DNA of 64,000 nucleotides from Tritrichomonas musculus (GCA_039105265.1 JAPFFF010000011.1:1736001-1800000), one strand, 5' to 3'. Numbered from the stretch's first letter, positions 48,415-58,895 are shown. The notes: generated by a model not told the origin, from the letters alone. A program made the numbers and translations.

Positions 48415-48455
<41 letters not shown>
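48415..48455. repeat. 41-base poly-T run inside M2
   Basis: An uninterrupted run of T. It is followed by a GC-richer patch (about 48456-48560) with one short open frame ending at a stop, around EEKYRLGEIATSAH, which looks like a gene fragment captured by the element. The run may also be a poly-A tail read from the other strand, suggesting a retrotransposed piece. Both readings are uncertain. Confidence 0.6.
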
Positions 48456-48457
<2 letters not shown>

Positions 48458-50838
48458 GAGTGTGAGCTTTTGGAGTATTCTTAGATAAGATTCGTGAAGC
48501 TGAACTTGTGGAGGAGAAGTATAGGCTAGGGGAAATAGCAACCTCAGCCCATATTGCCATTAATTCTTGTTAGGCGGTATTTTTCTATACTTATCAATTT
48601 CATACATAAAATCCCAATATCTTTAAAATCAAATACCAACATCATAACCATTGCCCTTAGCTTAATTTTTTATCTTTTATAATTTCACCCCTCAAGAAGT
48701 ACTTTCTAATAATTACCCTTCCAATTATACCAATAATATCTTCCTTTTGCATGCCTTAAGTATATATAAAGAGTTTTTAATTCGCTCATTAGTATGATGG
48801 GAAAAAATTAAATTATAGTCTTTATAACTTTCATAACTATATTATATATAATGAACATACTTGCACTATTTTGGTCACCATCAGTTTTTTCTTCTTCATG
48901 TTGAAATATAAAGAATCAATACAAAAAAAGTGTTTGCATATCTCAAATTTAAGGTAATATATATTCAGAATGACATGAATATCATTTATTTATGCTAATA
49001 TAAAAGAGAAAGTACAATAGAACGAATATACATGAATCAAATCTAAGTTTTTTTTTGTTTACATGGAGATTCATGATTTTAATATATATTTTTTATTTAA
49101 TGTTCTAAAAAAGTAATAAAATAGTATTTTCTATTAGTTTCTCCTTTGAAATTTTAAAATTTAAATATATTATATATATATGTGATTGGATACATATCAA
49201 TTATATGTTTAAATTATGCTAAAATAATATACATATTCATATATTTATATTTTTAGGTAAATCTTATAAAGCTCTCAATTTATTTTTTGAATGAAAACAT
49301 AAATTTATCATTAATAATTATATTATTATTATTTTTTAATTTGATATTAGGCATATATATAAATAACAATAGTTATATTTTTAATATATATCTTCAATTT
49401 ATTAAAATTATCGAGATGATTATATATTTTAGTCAATTATCTGAATAATATCATTTTAACAGGAATATATATGAGAATAATATTACATAACTGTTGTTTT
49501 ACCAAATATCATGTGAAGATCAAAAATGTATAGTAATTTCAAACTTTTCAAAACTAATTAAATTCATAAAATTATAAATGATAATAATATTTGCATAGAA
49601 ATATAGTTAATAATCTTATTAAGTTAAGTAAATCTTTTTTATATAAAGGAAAGCAAAGGATTTTCATTTAAATTTCATGAATTCTTTAATAAATAAAATA
49701 TTTTTCGCGTAATTATATATTATAAGTGAAAATAAAATTGATAATTTTGGATTAAAGCCTTATTAATTATATATTTACAAAATCATCTTATTTCATCTAA
49801 AAAAAAAAGTATTTTCATTTTTTAATCTATTGCAAAATCTAATGATACTGTTTTTAAAGTATTATTGATCAAAAAAAAAACTTATTCAAAACATATTTAG
49901 AGATATTTAAATTTTATTATGTATCAATGCTTGTGAATAACCACAATTATTCCTCAGAATCTTCTCAATTTTTCCCTTCTCAAATATGTGTAGATTGACT
50001 TTAGCGGCAAAAATAATTCAAAATATAAAATTATAATATCTTATTAAATAACATTTAATATAGGTATTAATATATATTATAATTATTATATAAAATATAT
50101 TATACAAATATACATATTATACTATATTTAATACTTATTATATCAAATTTATGATACTTTAATTGTTAATTCAAAATTTTCTTTGAAATATTGCTAATAA
50201 AAAAAATAACCTTTTCAAATTAAAATGTATCAATATCTTAATATATTATGAATATGAACACTTTACCGGAAATAAATATAAATATAAATAAAAAATAAAC
50301 AATTAAAAATAGATTTATATTATGAAAAATAAAACATAAAAACAAAACCATTTTATATAAAAAATTTAATATATAAAAAACTATATTTCACTTGGAATTC
50401 GATATTATATGTTGATAAAAACGCAATCATATACAATTTATTAAAAAGAAACAATTTTTTGGAAATTTCAAATAATTTCCAAAATACGCTTTTTTTAATT
50501 CTATTATAATATTTTGATAATCAAGCTTCATTATAACCAAAATATTGCAAAATTTTCTTTTTTTATATTTTCCATTTAAAAGATATAATAACCCATTAAA
50601 ATCAATTTCTTCAAAATTTACTCAAAGTCAGCCTAGTTGATTTTCATGTAATATTCAATAAATATTATCATTTATACTTGATATAATTTATTTTTTGAAT
50701 CTAATATCTTTATATCATATGTCGATTATTCCCAATTTTTAAAATATTTCTCCCAAAGATTAAAAATGATCTTAAAAAAATACCGGCAACATAATAATTT
50801 ATTTTTCTAAATTGCATTAAAATTTATAATTGTTTTTT

Positions 50839-51004
50839 TAAAACCTGGCGTTTTTGAAAAAACGAGTTTTTTAATTTTACCTGGCAGAAGGTCAAATGTG
50901 GCGTTTTTGATTTTTTTAAAAAATATTGATCAAAAACGCCTTTAGAAAAAGTGAAAAATTGAGTAGTTGGAAAAAAATTGAATAGGCGTTTTTGATTTAT
51001 CCCC
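50839..51004. repeat. M2 right terminal inverted repeat
   Basis: Reverse complement of 45995-46160 with one or two differences, seen next to the outer end (GATTTATCCCC versus GGGGAAAAATC). Confidence 0.85.
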
Positions 51005-51014
51005 TAAAAAATTA

Positions 51015-51743
51015 AATAAAAAAATAAATTTGAAAATTAATTTTATTAATCAACTTTTTGAATAGAATAATATAAATGTGAAAATTTCATGTTTACAGTT
51101 GATTTGAGAATCTGATTTTTAAAATATATATTACTATATAAGTCCGCAATATAATTGTATAATTACTTTGTTTCACTGAGCTAAAGAAGTTGATTATTAA
51201 AAATGTTAATATTTTTTTCACACTGATTTCATAGAATAAACTTATTATGATACTGTAAAACGTTGTTTTATTGATGTTCTTGTGTAACTAATTGCGATTA
51301 GCTATTTTATTTGAAATTTGAATTTTCAAGATATTAGATGAGATAATCATCTGAAACCAAAAATCGAAAAAGTGGAATATTTGAAATCGGGGTTATGTGA
51401 TGATTACAAATATATATGATATTTGTTCCAAAAGATGCTCTGGATATAAAATTCGAAAAATCGGAATTATCTGTAAAATTGAGAGACCATTGAATTTAAA
51501 AATTTTATAATTGAATAGAAGATGCCATGTATTCAAAATTACAGATTTCTCTGATGAATTTTATTTAAGAAGTAATTCAATTTATCAGATTCTGCAGAAT
51601 TCTTTCACAATTATTACAGATTTGTCGGATGATTTTAATTTGAATAGTAATTCAATTTTACCGAAAAATTAGATTTATAAGATAATTCAAATAACGAATA
51701 AAAAAAATATTTTTAATAATTTATTTTTCATATTATTTTTGAT
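51015..51743. other. Gene-free stretch between M2 and PolB (MavA)
   Basis: About 730 bp with no credible gene; the matching MavB gap is only 141 bp. It holds an imperfect direct repeat of about 46 bp (TTACAGATTT-TC-GATGA at ~51540 and ~51613). The extra length may be an older, decayed insertion, but no boundaries could be found. Confidence 0.5.
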
Positions 51744-51763
51744 GGTATGGGAATTCCCATACC
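51744..51763. terminator. Perfect 20-bp palindrome after PolB (MavA)
   Basis: GGTATGGGAATTCCCATACC lies 7 bp beyond the polB stop, in a region otherwise extremely AT-rich. MavB has a different perfect palindrome at the same place. A 3'-end RNA hairpin or protein-binding site is likely. Confidence 0.5.
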
Positions 51764-51770
51764 TTCCATT

Positions 51771-54700
51771 TCATTGAATAATATAATCATTAGCAGTAAT
51801 TCCTTTAACAAATGGTGCACATGATTGATTTTCTAAAACAATCATTTTTGTGTGTTGTCCGGTTAACGCGTTCTTATTAATAGTCAATTTTGACATCTGA
51901 TTATTATTCATTTGAAGATTAATATTCTTACCAATTTTAACAGAATTGTTTTCGATAATTGATTTATAATCTGGATATTTAATATCATTCTTTTTAAGTG
52001 ATACTCCTTTCAATTTTAATGATTTGGTTTGCCCATTATTATTCCAAATGGTGTAACATTTTGGAGCAAGTGCAATTTGATTATCCCCATATTTCTCAAC
52101 ACTTAGACCTAATATCTTTTTTTCATCTTCGATTGTTCCAATATTAGGATTTGGCATGAATTTATAAATATGTTTGTCATAGTATTCTTTGTTTTTGATA
52201 ATGTAATCGAAATTTTGAGTTGGTGGTTCATTTGGATTCCCGGCGATAGCCCAGTAATATGAATCGGTATCGAGGGATGTTAAATGTAAACGTTCCATAT
52301 CCAAGCATCGATTCATGAAATCATAATAGAAAGTCAAATACCAGAATTTTGCATTATCTAATGTCCAAAGAGATTCTTGGATGCAAGTTGTGCAATGATA
52401 TGATTTGGGTGAATGTTGAATCATAAATGTGTTATCATTTAATTGAGCACCTCCCATGTATGTTTGTGAGATAATTGATTGGTAAGCCTTATTTGCATCA
52501 CAGATTTTGATTTTAGAGAACTTCTCAGTATTCATTCCATCATATCCATAAGAACCGTTCATTGAGATTTTGTAAAATTTTTCATTCGCTACGCTCAAGT
52601 CGCTTTCAGCGCCATTCCCATTTGTTTTGCCGGATATGATATCCTGACGTTTTTTCATAAATTCATTAACAAATTGGTTGAATCCAGTGTGACATTCATA
52701 TTGTGAAACAGATTTGACATCATCGATTACCAATCCATGGTCAAGAAGGAACCAGAGGTAATAATTTGAGAAAACCATGTATTCCCCATTTGTGTCAAGC
52801 AACATTGTTAATTTACGTTCTTCCTTATCGATTGAATTTAAATTGTTTGATTTCACGTAATTATACATGTATGAACCAATTGTTTCTTCATTATTTGTGA
52901 TATTGATGTTTCGAAATACTGGTGGGAAATTAATGAAATAATTGATTTTTGATTTGGGACATGATAATTTCACAACAGCATAGAAAACATAATTTGGTTT
53001 ATTTGAAAAACGTGATTTTGAAGTTATGATTTTCATACAACGTTCTCGAGATTGTTTATCCTTTGCTTCAATCCTTCTGATGAAAGCACCTGGCATGAAC
53101 ATAATTCCTCCATGGTATTTAATAAATGGATGTGGATTTGAACTGAATGATGAAGGATAAAGTGAATTAAAATCAATTCCAAGAATATGTGTTTGAATAT
53201 TATTTGTATCATATGAGATTACCTTGTTATTAATTCCGTCGTAACGGAATTTGTTGATATGAGTTTCACCTTTGATGTTAACACGATGCATTACATTTGA
53301 TAATCCACCAGCAATGGCATTTCGAATTGTATAATATTCATCTTCATTATTTATCAAAGTTGGAAGATGATATAATTTACAATATTTTTTTAATTGAATT
53401 CTTAATGCAGTTATTTTTGGGTCATCTCGTTTTCGAAGTTTATTGCATTCAGCACAAGCCAGCAAACAATTTGAAAATTCATGTCCAATATCATTGTTAA
53501 TTCTATCAAGAGTTGGTTTGTTTTGATATGTGAAATGTTCTTTGCAAAGATGACATTTACCTTTGATTGGGTCATTGTAAAGTTTGAGAAATTCTTTGTA
53601 ATCATTGGACGAAACACATTTTGAAAGGTCTCTTTTAACAGGATGTGACAAGTTGTATCGTTCATCTTGTTTGTAATAATTTTCACATTTGAATTGCCAC
53701 CATTTAGGATTTGGAATGAATTCGTTGTATTTGTGTATAGGATTATAATTTTCATGAGGATTGAAATCCTTATATGCTAGAGCATATTTTATACAAGATG
53801 CATTCTTAGATAATGATAAATTGGATATCAAATCAACTTTGTATTGAGCATTGAGTTGAATTAAATTGTCAATTGGTTTAATCATCATTTCAACATCATT
53901 GTCATTATAAGCAAGCAAGTAATCCCATCGTGTTTTATAGTTTTTAGCATCTTCAAGATATATTTGATAATCAGATTTTGAGAGTGGATTTTTTTGGTTG
54001 AGATAGCTGTCAAAGTCGTTGTATGAAAATGGTTCGGATTTAGATAATACTTCATTGTAGTTTGATGAATTGACAGCCTCATATGGGAAAACACCTTTCA
54101 CAGAATTAGTTTCACCACCAAAATCAATGCCAAATTGTTTTAATGTACCTCCAGCAACAAATGATTGAGCATCAATGAATCGTAATTTTGTTGGAAGGTG
54201 GTCTGAAACAAGAATGAATTGTTTTAATGAAGATATTGTTCCAATTAATGAATTTGATTCAACATGCCAATGAGAGTGATTAAGATATTTCTTGAACAAA
54301 TTAGAATCAAATCTTGAGGAATTAAATCCGAAAACGGTTATGGTATAAATATTTGTATCAATATCATAAATTTTATCAGCAGGGAGAAACGATTTGTCAT
54401 AAACGATTTTATCATTCAGTACTTCCATCGATTGTTCGAACAACCATGAAATCCATTCTGGAATAAACTCTTCAGAATCCTTTAATGAAAAGTGTTTTGT
54501 AATTAATCCTGAAGATAATTTAACACATGAAGCAACAGAAAGAGGTATTAAACGTGAATTGATTACAGTTGAATCAGAAATCGATTTGTTAACTGATTGT
54601 TCCATCGTTTCAAAATCATATGTCATATAATAAATGTTAGGTTTCCATTCTAAATCGTATGCCAAACAATATTCATAAACTGGATTGTTTAAAATATGTG

Positions 54701-56645
54701 GACAGAATGGAAGTGGTTCCTTGTTTGGAATAAAGTTCTTCTTGAAGACACCATCACAATGTTTGACATGAGATTCAAATCGATGTAGGTTTTCAGCTCC
54801 TCGATGAGTGTATGAATGACATTTTGGACAAATATGTATTTGAGTTAGTTTTTCAGGATTCTTAATATACATGATATGAATAATTTGGTCTTTCGAGAAA
54901 AGTAATGCAGAATGAGTTGGATAAGATTTATCGAAAAACCATTGTTCAGATAAGTCATAATAGGAAGAATTATCAGTTTGAGTAAATTCATATATATTAA
55001 TATTGAGATGATGCTTTTTAGCCAATTCTTCCATTTGTTCCATTGTTACTCCTTTGAATTCTTTGAGAATCTTTAATCCTTGTTTTGGAATTTTGGTGTT
55101 ATATTCAATGTTATGTTCTTTGAGAAGGATTTTTTTAGCAACCTTAGTTCTATCTTGTACTCGATATTTTTGAGTGTCTGCAAGTTTATGTATTTCAACA
55201 TTATTTACAATTATGATATCACTCAAACAGATTGCTAAAAATCGGTAGAAACATAATTTATCATCTTCATTGTCAGCAATAATGCATTCACTTCTTAAAA
55301 ATTCAATTGGTAAATCTTTAATATGTCCGGTTACTTTTCGCATTCTCGAAACAGTAAATGAAACTGAACCAACGATTGTTAATTTAGTTGATGAAGTTGA
55401 TGTTTCATATGAATTGAGATTTGATTCAATATACATTTTAACATAATCAAGGTCCTGTAATGATGATATTATTATAGGAATTGTAGATTGATAATTTTTC
55501 CAATTAATATTTCGTGCTTCATATTCGAAATGGTCCTTTTCTTCATTCTCCAAATCATGAACAGGAGTTTCAAATACACCAGATAATTGGAAATGAATTT
55601 TGAATGGTTTTAGTTCTCTATCAAATACTTGTTGCAATGATTCGAAGATTTGATTTAATGATGAGATTTGATTGAAATAATAAATAACAATTGGGGAGCC
55701 ATTGTATTCCTCTTTATCAACATAATCTTTATCATATTTGGTATAATAATCCCAAACCTCAACTGCTTTATCAAAATCATGTGGTTCATTAATCATAAGG
55801 TAATCATTGTGTTTTGATTTAAATTTGTTATTGAATTTATCAAGATATTCATATAATTCTTCGTTTTCAGGAACATAATATTCAAGTAAATGGGATTTAT
55901 CATGAATTTCTTTTTGTTCAATTTTCTTGAGATTCTCTTCTTTATTATATTGTTTAATTAATTTAATTGCATTATCGACTGCTTCATAAGCACGTTTAAT
56001 TGCATTTTCAAGTTTTTCTTTTTTCAATTGATTATCAAATTTGTTCTGAGAATTAATTCTTACAAGTTCATCTAAAGAATTGATTTGTTTGTATTCGTTT
56101 TTATCAAATTTGTTGAAGAAATTATTATCATCACGAACTTGTTTATCATGAAATTCTTGATTGATTTGTTGTTGTTGTTCATTGAAATATTGATAATCAG
56201 ATTCATTTGGTTGTTCATCTTCATAAAATGATTCACGATTTAATATATCTTGATAATTGTGTTCATAAGATTTATTTAATTCATGCTGTTTATTATAATA
56301 TTGATTATATGTTTCATTCAATTCATCATCATTAATCGATTCATTATTAATATAATCTAGATAATTTTGTTCATATTGACGACGATTTTGTTCATGAGTT
56401 ATGAAATTATCAAGTTTTATCAGAAAATCATCACTATTATTAAAATCAAGCCCAATTATTTGTTGGGCATTATGTTGATTAAGATATGTATATAATGTTC
56501 TGATATTTCGTAATTTAGCACCTCCTCGATATCGACGAGTATCTGCAATTTCAAGATTTTCATTAAGTCCTTGATTAATATTATTAATAGATTCAATAAT
56601 ATCGTCATTAGTAAAATCAATAAATGAATTTTGGTTGAAAGCCAT
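51771..56645 (-). CDS. polB: Protein-primed-type family B DNA polymerase with internal HNH domain (MavA)
   Basis: A 1624-residue homolog of the MavB enzyme, open throughout. It has an N-terminal ~200-residue Asn/Gln/Tyr-rich extension absent from MavB. A zinc-finger-like CPKCHSYTHRG with HVKHC follows. Exonuclease motifs: YDFETM (~674), FNSSRFDSN, YNDND. HNH: CHLCKEHF, TLDRINN, CAECN (~1031). Polymerase motifs: DFNSLYPS (~1159), K--MNGSYGYDG, LDTDS (~1458). Part of the region after the B motif carries a small extra loop (GAESDLSV) not found in MavB. Intact, so MavA may still provide replication functions. Confidence 0.92.
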   Translation of the reverse strand: MAFNQNSFIDFTNDDIIESINNINQGLNENLEIADTRRYRGGAKLRNIRTLYTYLNQHNAQQIIGLDFNNSDDFLIKLDNFITHEQNRRQYEQNYLDYINNESINDDELNETYNQYYNKQHELNKSYEHNYQDILNRESFYEDEQPNESDYQYFNEQQQQINQEFHDKQVRDDNNFFNKFDKNEYKQINSLDELVRINSQNKFDNQLKKEKLENAIKRAYEAVDNAIKLIKQYNKEENLKKIEQKEIHDKSHLLEYYVPENEELYEYLDKFNNKFKSKHNDYLMINEPHDFDKAVEVWDYYTKYDKDYVDKEEYNGSPIVIYYFNQISSLNQIFESLQQVFDRELKPFKIHFQLSGVFETPVHDLENEEKDHFEYEARNINWKNYQSTIPIIISSLQDLDYVKMYIESNLNSYETSTSSTKLTIVGSVSFTVSRMRKVTGHIKDLPIEFLRSECIIADNEDDKLCFYRFLAICLSDIIIVNNVEIHKLADTQKYRVQDRTKVAKKILLKEHNIEYNTKIPKQGLKILKEFKGVTMEQMEELAKKHHLNINIYEFTQTDNSSYYDLSEQWFFDKSYPTHSALLFSKDQIIHIMYIKNPEKLTQIHICPKCHSYTHRGAENLHRFESHVKHCDGVFKKNFIPNKEPLPFCPHILNNPVYEYCLAYDLEWKPNIYYMTYDFETMEQSVNKSISDSTVINSRLIPLSVASCVKLSSGLITKHFSLKDSEEFIPEWISWLFEQSMEVLNDKIVYDKSFLPADKIYDIDTNIYTITVFGFNSSRFDSNLFKKYLNHSHWHVESNSLIGTISSLKQFILVSDHLPTKLRFIDAQSFVAGGTLKQFGIDFGGETNSVKGVFPYEAVNSSNYNEVLSKSEPFSYNDFDSYLNQKNPLSKSDYQIYLEDAKNYKTRWDYLLAYNDNDVEMMIKPIDNLIQLNAQYKVDLISNLSLSKNASCIKYALAYKDFNPHENYNPIHKYNEFIPNPKWWQFKCENYYKQDERYNLSHPVKRDLSKCVSSNDYKEFLKLYNDPIKGKCHLCKEHFTYQNKPTLDRINNDIGHEFSNCLLACAECNKLRKRDDPKITALRIQLKKYCKLYHLPTLINNEDEYYTIRNAIAGGLSNVMHRVNIKGETHINKFRYDGINNKVISYDTNNIQTHILGIDFNSLYPSSFSSNPHPFIKYHGGIMFMPGAFIRRIEAKDKQSRERCMKIITSKSRFSNKPNYVFYAVVKLSCPKSKINYFINFPPVFRNINITNNEETIGSYMYNYVKSNNLNSIDKEERKLTMLLDTNGEYMVFSNYYLWFLLDHGLVIDDVKSVSQYECHTGFNQFVNEFMKKRQDIISGKTNGNGAESDLSVANEKFYKISMNGSYGYDGMNTEKFSKIKICDANKAYQSIISQTYMGGAQLNDNTFMIQHSPKSYHCTTCIQESLWTLDNAKFWYLTFYYDFMNRCLDMERLHLTSLDTDSYYWAIAGNPNEPPTQNFDYIIKNKEYYDKHIYKFMPNPNIGTIEDEKKILGLSVEKYGDNQIALAPKCYTIWNNNGQTKSLKLKGVSLKKNDIKYPDYKSIIENNSVKIGKNINLQMNNNQMSKLTINKNALTGQHTKMIVLENQSCAPFVKGITANDYIIQ

Positions 56646-56730
56646 TTATCAAAAATAAAAATGTGGAAAAAAATTAGTTCAAAAATTAAAATTTAAGAAT
56701 CTGTTTCAAAAAAATATTTTAATCGTTTGT

Positions 56731-57453
56731 TTATTTTGATTCTTCTGAGAAATAAGTTTTTTTAACACCTAGGTGCGGACGTGAATTATAACATTTCCAA
56801 TCATTCCAAACAACATGAAACGTTTTTCCTTTATATTTATATTCCAAACGAGATTTTTGATTCTCATATTTTGAAATCAATTCACAACCTTCTTTTGCAA
56901 ATAATTGTGCAATATGTTCATGTGTATAACGAATGCATTTCATTTTATGTGAACGAATTCCTTTATTCCATTTTATTGGTGTGATTGCATAATCTAATCC
57001 TTCAAATGTATAATGAACCAATTTATCAGATAATTCATATGGAGAAGTTAATATACAATTTTCTTTTAACATTGATTCTCGTAATTTATCCTCTTTTTGT
57101 TTACGAGATTCTTCTGAACGTTCTTCATTTGATTTAATTAATGTAATTCCTTGTTTTTTAGCATAATTGTAATCTTTTCTATATAATTTATCAGGATTGT
57201 GATAAAATTCTCTAATATAACAGTACATAATTCTTGTTGGATTATTATTTCGATAGAATGTAATTGATTCACAAATTAGAGATTCTTTTGGATATCTTAA
57301 TATTGTACAATCATATTTTTTAAAGAATTCATCAAATTGTTCATTAGAAGCAGTTATTGAATAAAATTTCATTGTTTGTTTGTCTTTTGGTTTTTTCAAA
57401 TCTTTATTGTAAGCATCCAAATATTCAGCAATGGTTCCATTTATTTGTTGCAT
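56731..57453 (-). CDS. Hypothetical protein with viral endonuclease-type DNA-binding repeats (MavA only)
   Basis: A 240-residue protein. The C-terminal ~110 residues contain two copies of a pattern found in DNA-binding parts of giant-virus and phage HNH proteins: EGLDYAITPIKWNKG with ...H, and GCELISKYENQKSRLEYKYKG--F-VVWNDW. The Cys pairs usual in that fold are missing. The N-terminal half is basic and helical. It is the gene nearest the right terminal repeat and has no MavB homolog. A DNA-binding role is inferred. Confidence 0.5.
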   Translation of the reverse strand: MQQINGTIAEYLDAYNKDLKKPKDKQTMKFYSITASNEQFDEFFKKYDCTILRYPKESLICESITFYRNNNPTRIMYCYIREFYHNPDKLYRKDYNYAKKQGITLIKSNEERSEESRKQKEDKLRESMLKENCILTSPYELSDKLVHYTFEGLDYAITPIKWNKGIRSHKMKCIRYTHEHIAQLFAKEGCELISKYENQKSRLEYKYKGKTFHVVWNDWKCYNSRPHLGVKKTYFSEESK

Positions 57454-57514
57454 TTTAGAAAAATAAAAAAATAAAAAAAATATTTAAAAATACAAACTAC
57501 TGGAAAATAAGGTA

Positions 57515-57694
57515 CCCTAACAATTTCAAACTTGTTCTGGGAGCTTGGTTCCTGAGGTAGGTCTCTAACGTGTTTATGAAAAGTTTGGTGTTGGATTGTC
57601 AATTTTTCTGGGAGCTTGGTTCCTGGTATTGGGAGACAAGGAAATTCTTATCAGTAGTTATTCGGGGCACCAGGGCGCACAATATATTACTACT
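57515..57694. repeat. MavA right terminal inverted repeat
   Basis: Matches the left end at 4445-4673 in reverse complement, with two subterminal copies of TTCTGGGAGCTTGGT instead of three. It ends TTACTACT before the ATGGTC duplication at 57695-57700. The CCCTAAC at the inner edge is shared with the left repeat. Confidence 0.9.
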
Positions 57695-58256
57695 ATGGTC
57701 TTTTATTTAAATCTTCTAAATCTTTTGAAATATGAGGTGCAAATAATAAACAATTTGATAATGTATATAAATCAATATAACCTTTATAATTATTCAATAA
57801 TTCATCAATTTTCTTTTTAGTTTCTTCAGATAAAATTTTATTATAATTTTCATTAATTAACGGTCGAATTAATTCAATTAATTTATTCGTTTCAGGAATT
57901 TTATCTAATCGTTCTTTATAGTTTTCAAAATCATTACAAATAATTTTACTTTTTGGATGAACTTGATGAACTAAATAACTCAAAAAGAATGAACCGCCAA
58001 ATAAATCAATAAACGTTTTATTTTCACTATCTTTAATACTTTCAATTAATTTTAAGAATTTCTGTTTTCCCTTAGATTTATTGTTTTGAAAAGGCAATGG
58101 AGGATTTTTTCTAATCGGTTCTCTAACAATTTTTTTCTTTGTTTGCTTTTCCGATTCCACTTTTTCAATATTTTCACCCACATTTTCGGGTTCAACTTTT
58201 TCAACAGTTTCACTCACTGTTTGTTTTTTATTTGTTCTTTTGGTCCTTGTAGACAT
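57695..58256 (-). pseudogene. D12-class adenine methyltransferase, N-terminal part (split by MavA)
   Basis: About 187 residues starting MSTRTKRTNKK. A basic and Glu/Val-rich leader of ~55 residues is followed by the PPLPFQNNKSKGKQKFL block and the S-adenosylmethionine motif FIDLFGGSFFLS (FxGxG-like), then ICNDFENYKERL (motif II). The catalytic DPPI part is in the fragment at 4071-4444. The stop TAG at 57693-57695 is made by the Maverick end. It probably protected or marked element O DNA before disruption. Confidence 0.82.
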
Positions 58257-58307
58257 CTTTTTTTTATTTCGATAAAAAAATTGAATTAATTTTTAATTTG
58301 GTCCAAA

Positions 58308-58632
58308 ATGAATTCTTTACAAAATTAGAGAAAGAGAATTTGTATATTCTAATCAAAATATTTATAAAATTGGACGAACAAATAATTCAATTAAAATTAG
58401 AATGAATAATTATCCAAAAGATTCTGAGATTTTATTAATTGAACCCGTTATAAATTCAATTGAAATTGAAAATCAATTAATTAAAATTTTTGATGAAGAA
58501 TTTTCAAAAGCTTATACAAAAGATGGTTTAGAAATAATTGGAAATGAATATTATCAAGGAGATTTGAATAAAATGATATATTTGATAAGAACATATATTA
58601 GAAATCATTGTTCCGATAAAATTTTAATTTAA
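58308..58632 (+). pseudogene. T5orf172/GIY-YIG-type protein with an early frameshift (element O)
   Basis: The frame reading FVYSNQNIYKIGRTNNSIK, then NYPKDSEILLIEPV and the Glu in EIENQL, matches the T5orf172 (GIY-YIG-like) nuclease domain. However, ATG at 58308 leads to a stop after six codons in its own frame, while the domain frame has no Met before 58402, which lies inside the domain. A single-base deletion near 58315 would explain this. A product from 58402 would lack the catalytic YK-IG-R part. It is possibly recent, as the rest is clean. Confidence 0.6.
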
Positions 58633-58661
58633 TGACTTCACTTTTTTTTAAAAAAACAAAA

Positions 58662-58865
58662 ATGTCTGAAAACAATTTCAAAGATTTCTATGATTCCTTA
58701 CCTTTTGGTACATATTCACTTATTGAATTGACTGATTTATACAATCAATTCTTTGGAACAAATTTAACAAAAAAAGAATTGTTAATTAAAGAACCAGAAA
58801 TTGATAGTTTATTTTTATGTTGGAAAGAAAATTTTTTAGATTTTGAAAAAATTAAAAGGGATTGA
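58662..58865 (+). CDS. Small hypothetical protein (element O)
   Basis: A 67-residue protein from Met at 58662 (MSENNFKDFYDSLPFGTYS); Met at 58632 is also in frame, but the CACTTTTTTTAAAA initiator-like tract lies between the two, favouring the second. It is acidic and helical, with aromatic residues spaced through it. Function unknown. Confidence 0.45.
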   Translation: MSENNFKDFYDSLPFGTYSLIELTDLYNQFFGTNLTKKELLIKEPEIDSLFLCWKENFLDFEKIKRD

Positions 58866-58895
58866 ATAAAAAATTTTATCACTTCACTTTTTTTA

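Larger units (their letters stand above)
45995..51004. mobile_element. Insertion M2: 5.0-kb gene-free element with long inverted repeats
   Basis: Flanked by the 10-bp duplication TAAAAAATTA (45985-45994 and 51005-51014). Terminal inverted repeats of about 166 bp (45995-46160 and 50839-51004) start GGGGA-AAATCAAAAACGCC and are almost identical, so the insertion is young. Each repeat holds four copies of TCAAAAACGCC or its complement. The 4.7-kb interior is about 80% A+T, with no frame over 60 codons, and includes a 41-base poly-T run. Long terminal repeats and a 10-bp duplication suggest a non-autonomous Mutator-like element. Confidence 0.85.
4445..57694. mobile_element. Maverick/Polinton A (53,250 bp including nested insertions)
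   Basis: The boundaries are exact. The left end AGTAGTAATATATTG and the right end CAATATATTACTACT are inverted copies, and both are flanked by the 6-bp direct repeat ATGGTC (4439-4444 and 57695-57700). A 6-bp target duplication, ends beginning with AG, a family B polymerase, retrovirus-like integrase, packaging ATPase and capsid genes are the defining marks of Mavericks/Polintons. It inserted into the methyltransferase gene of element O. Removing MavB (22.6 kb), M1 (2.8 kb) and M2 (5.0 kb) leaves about 22.8 kb. The element shows decay: stop codons in the capsid and fibre genes and two split genes. Confidence 0.93.
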
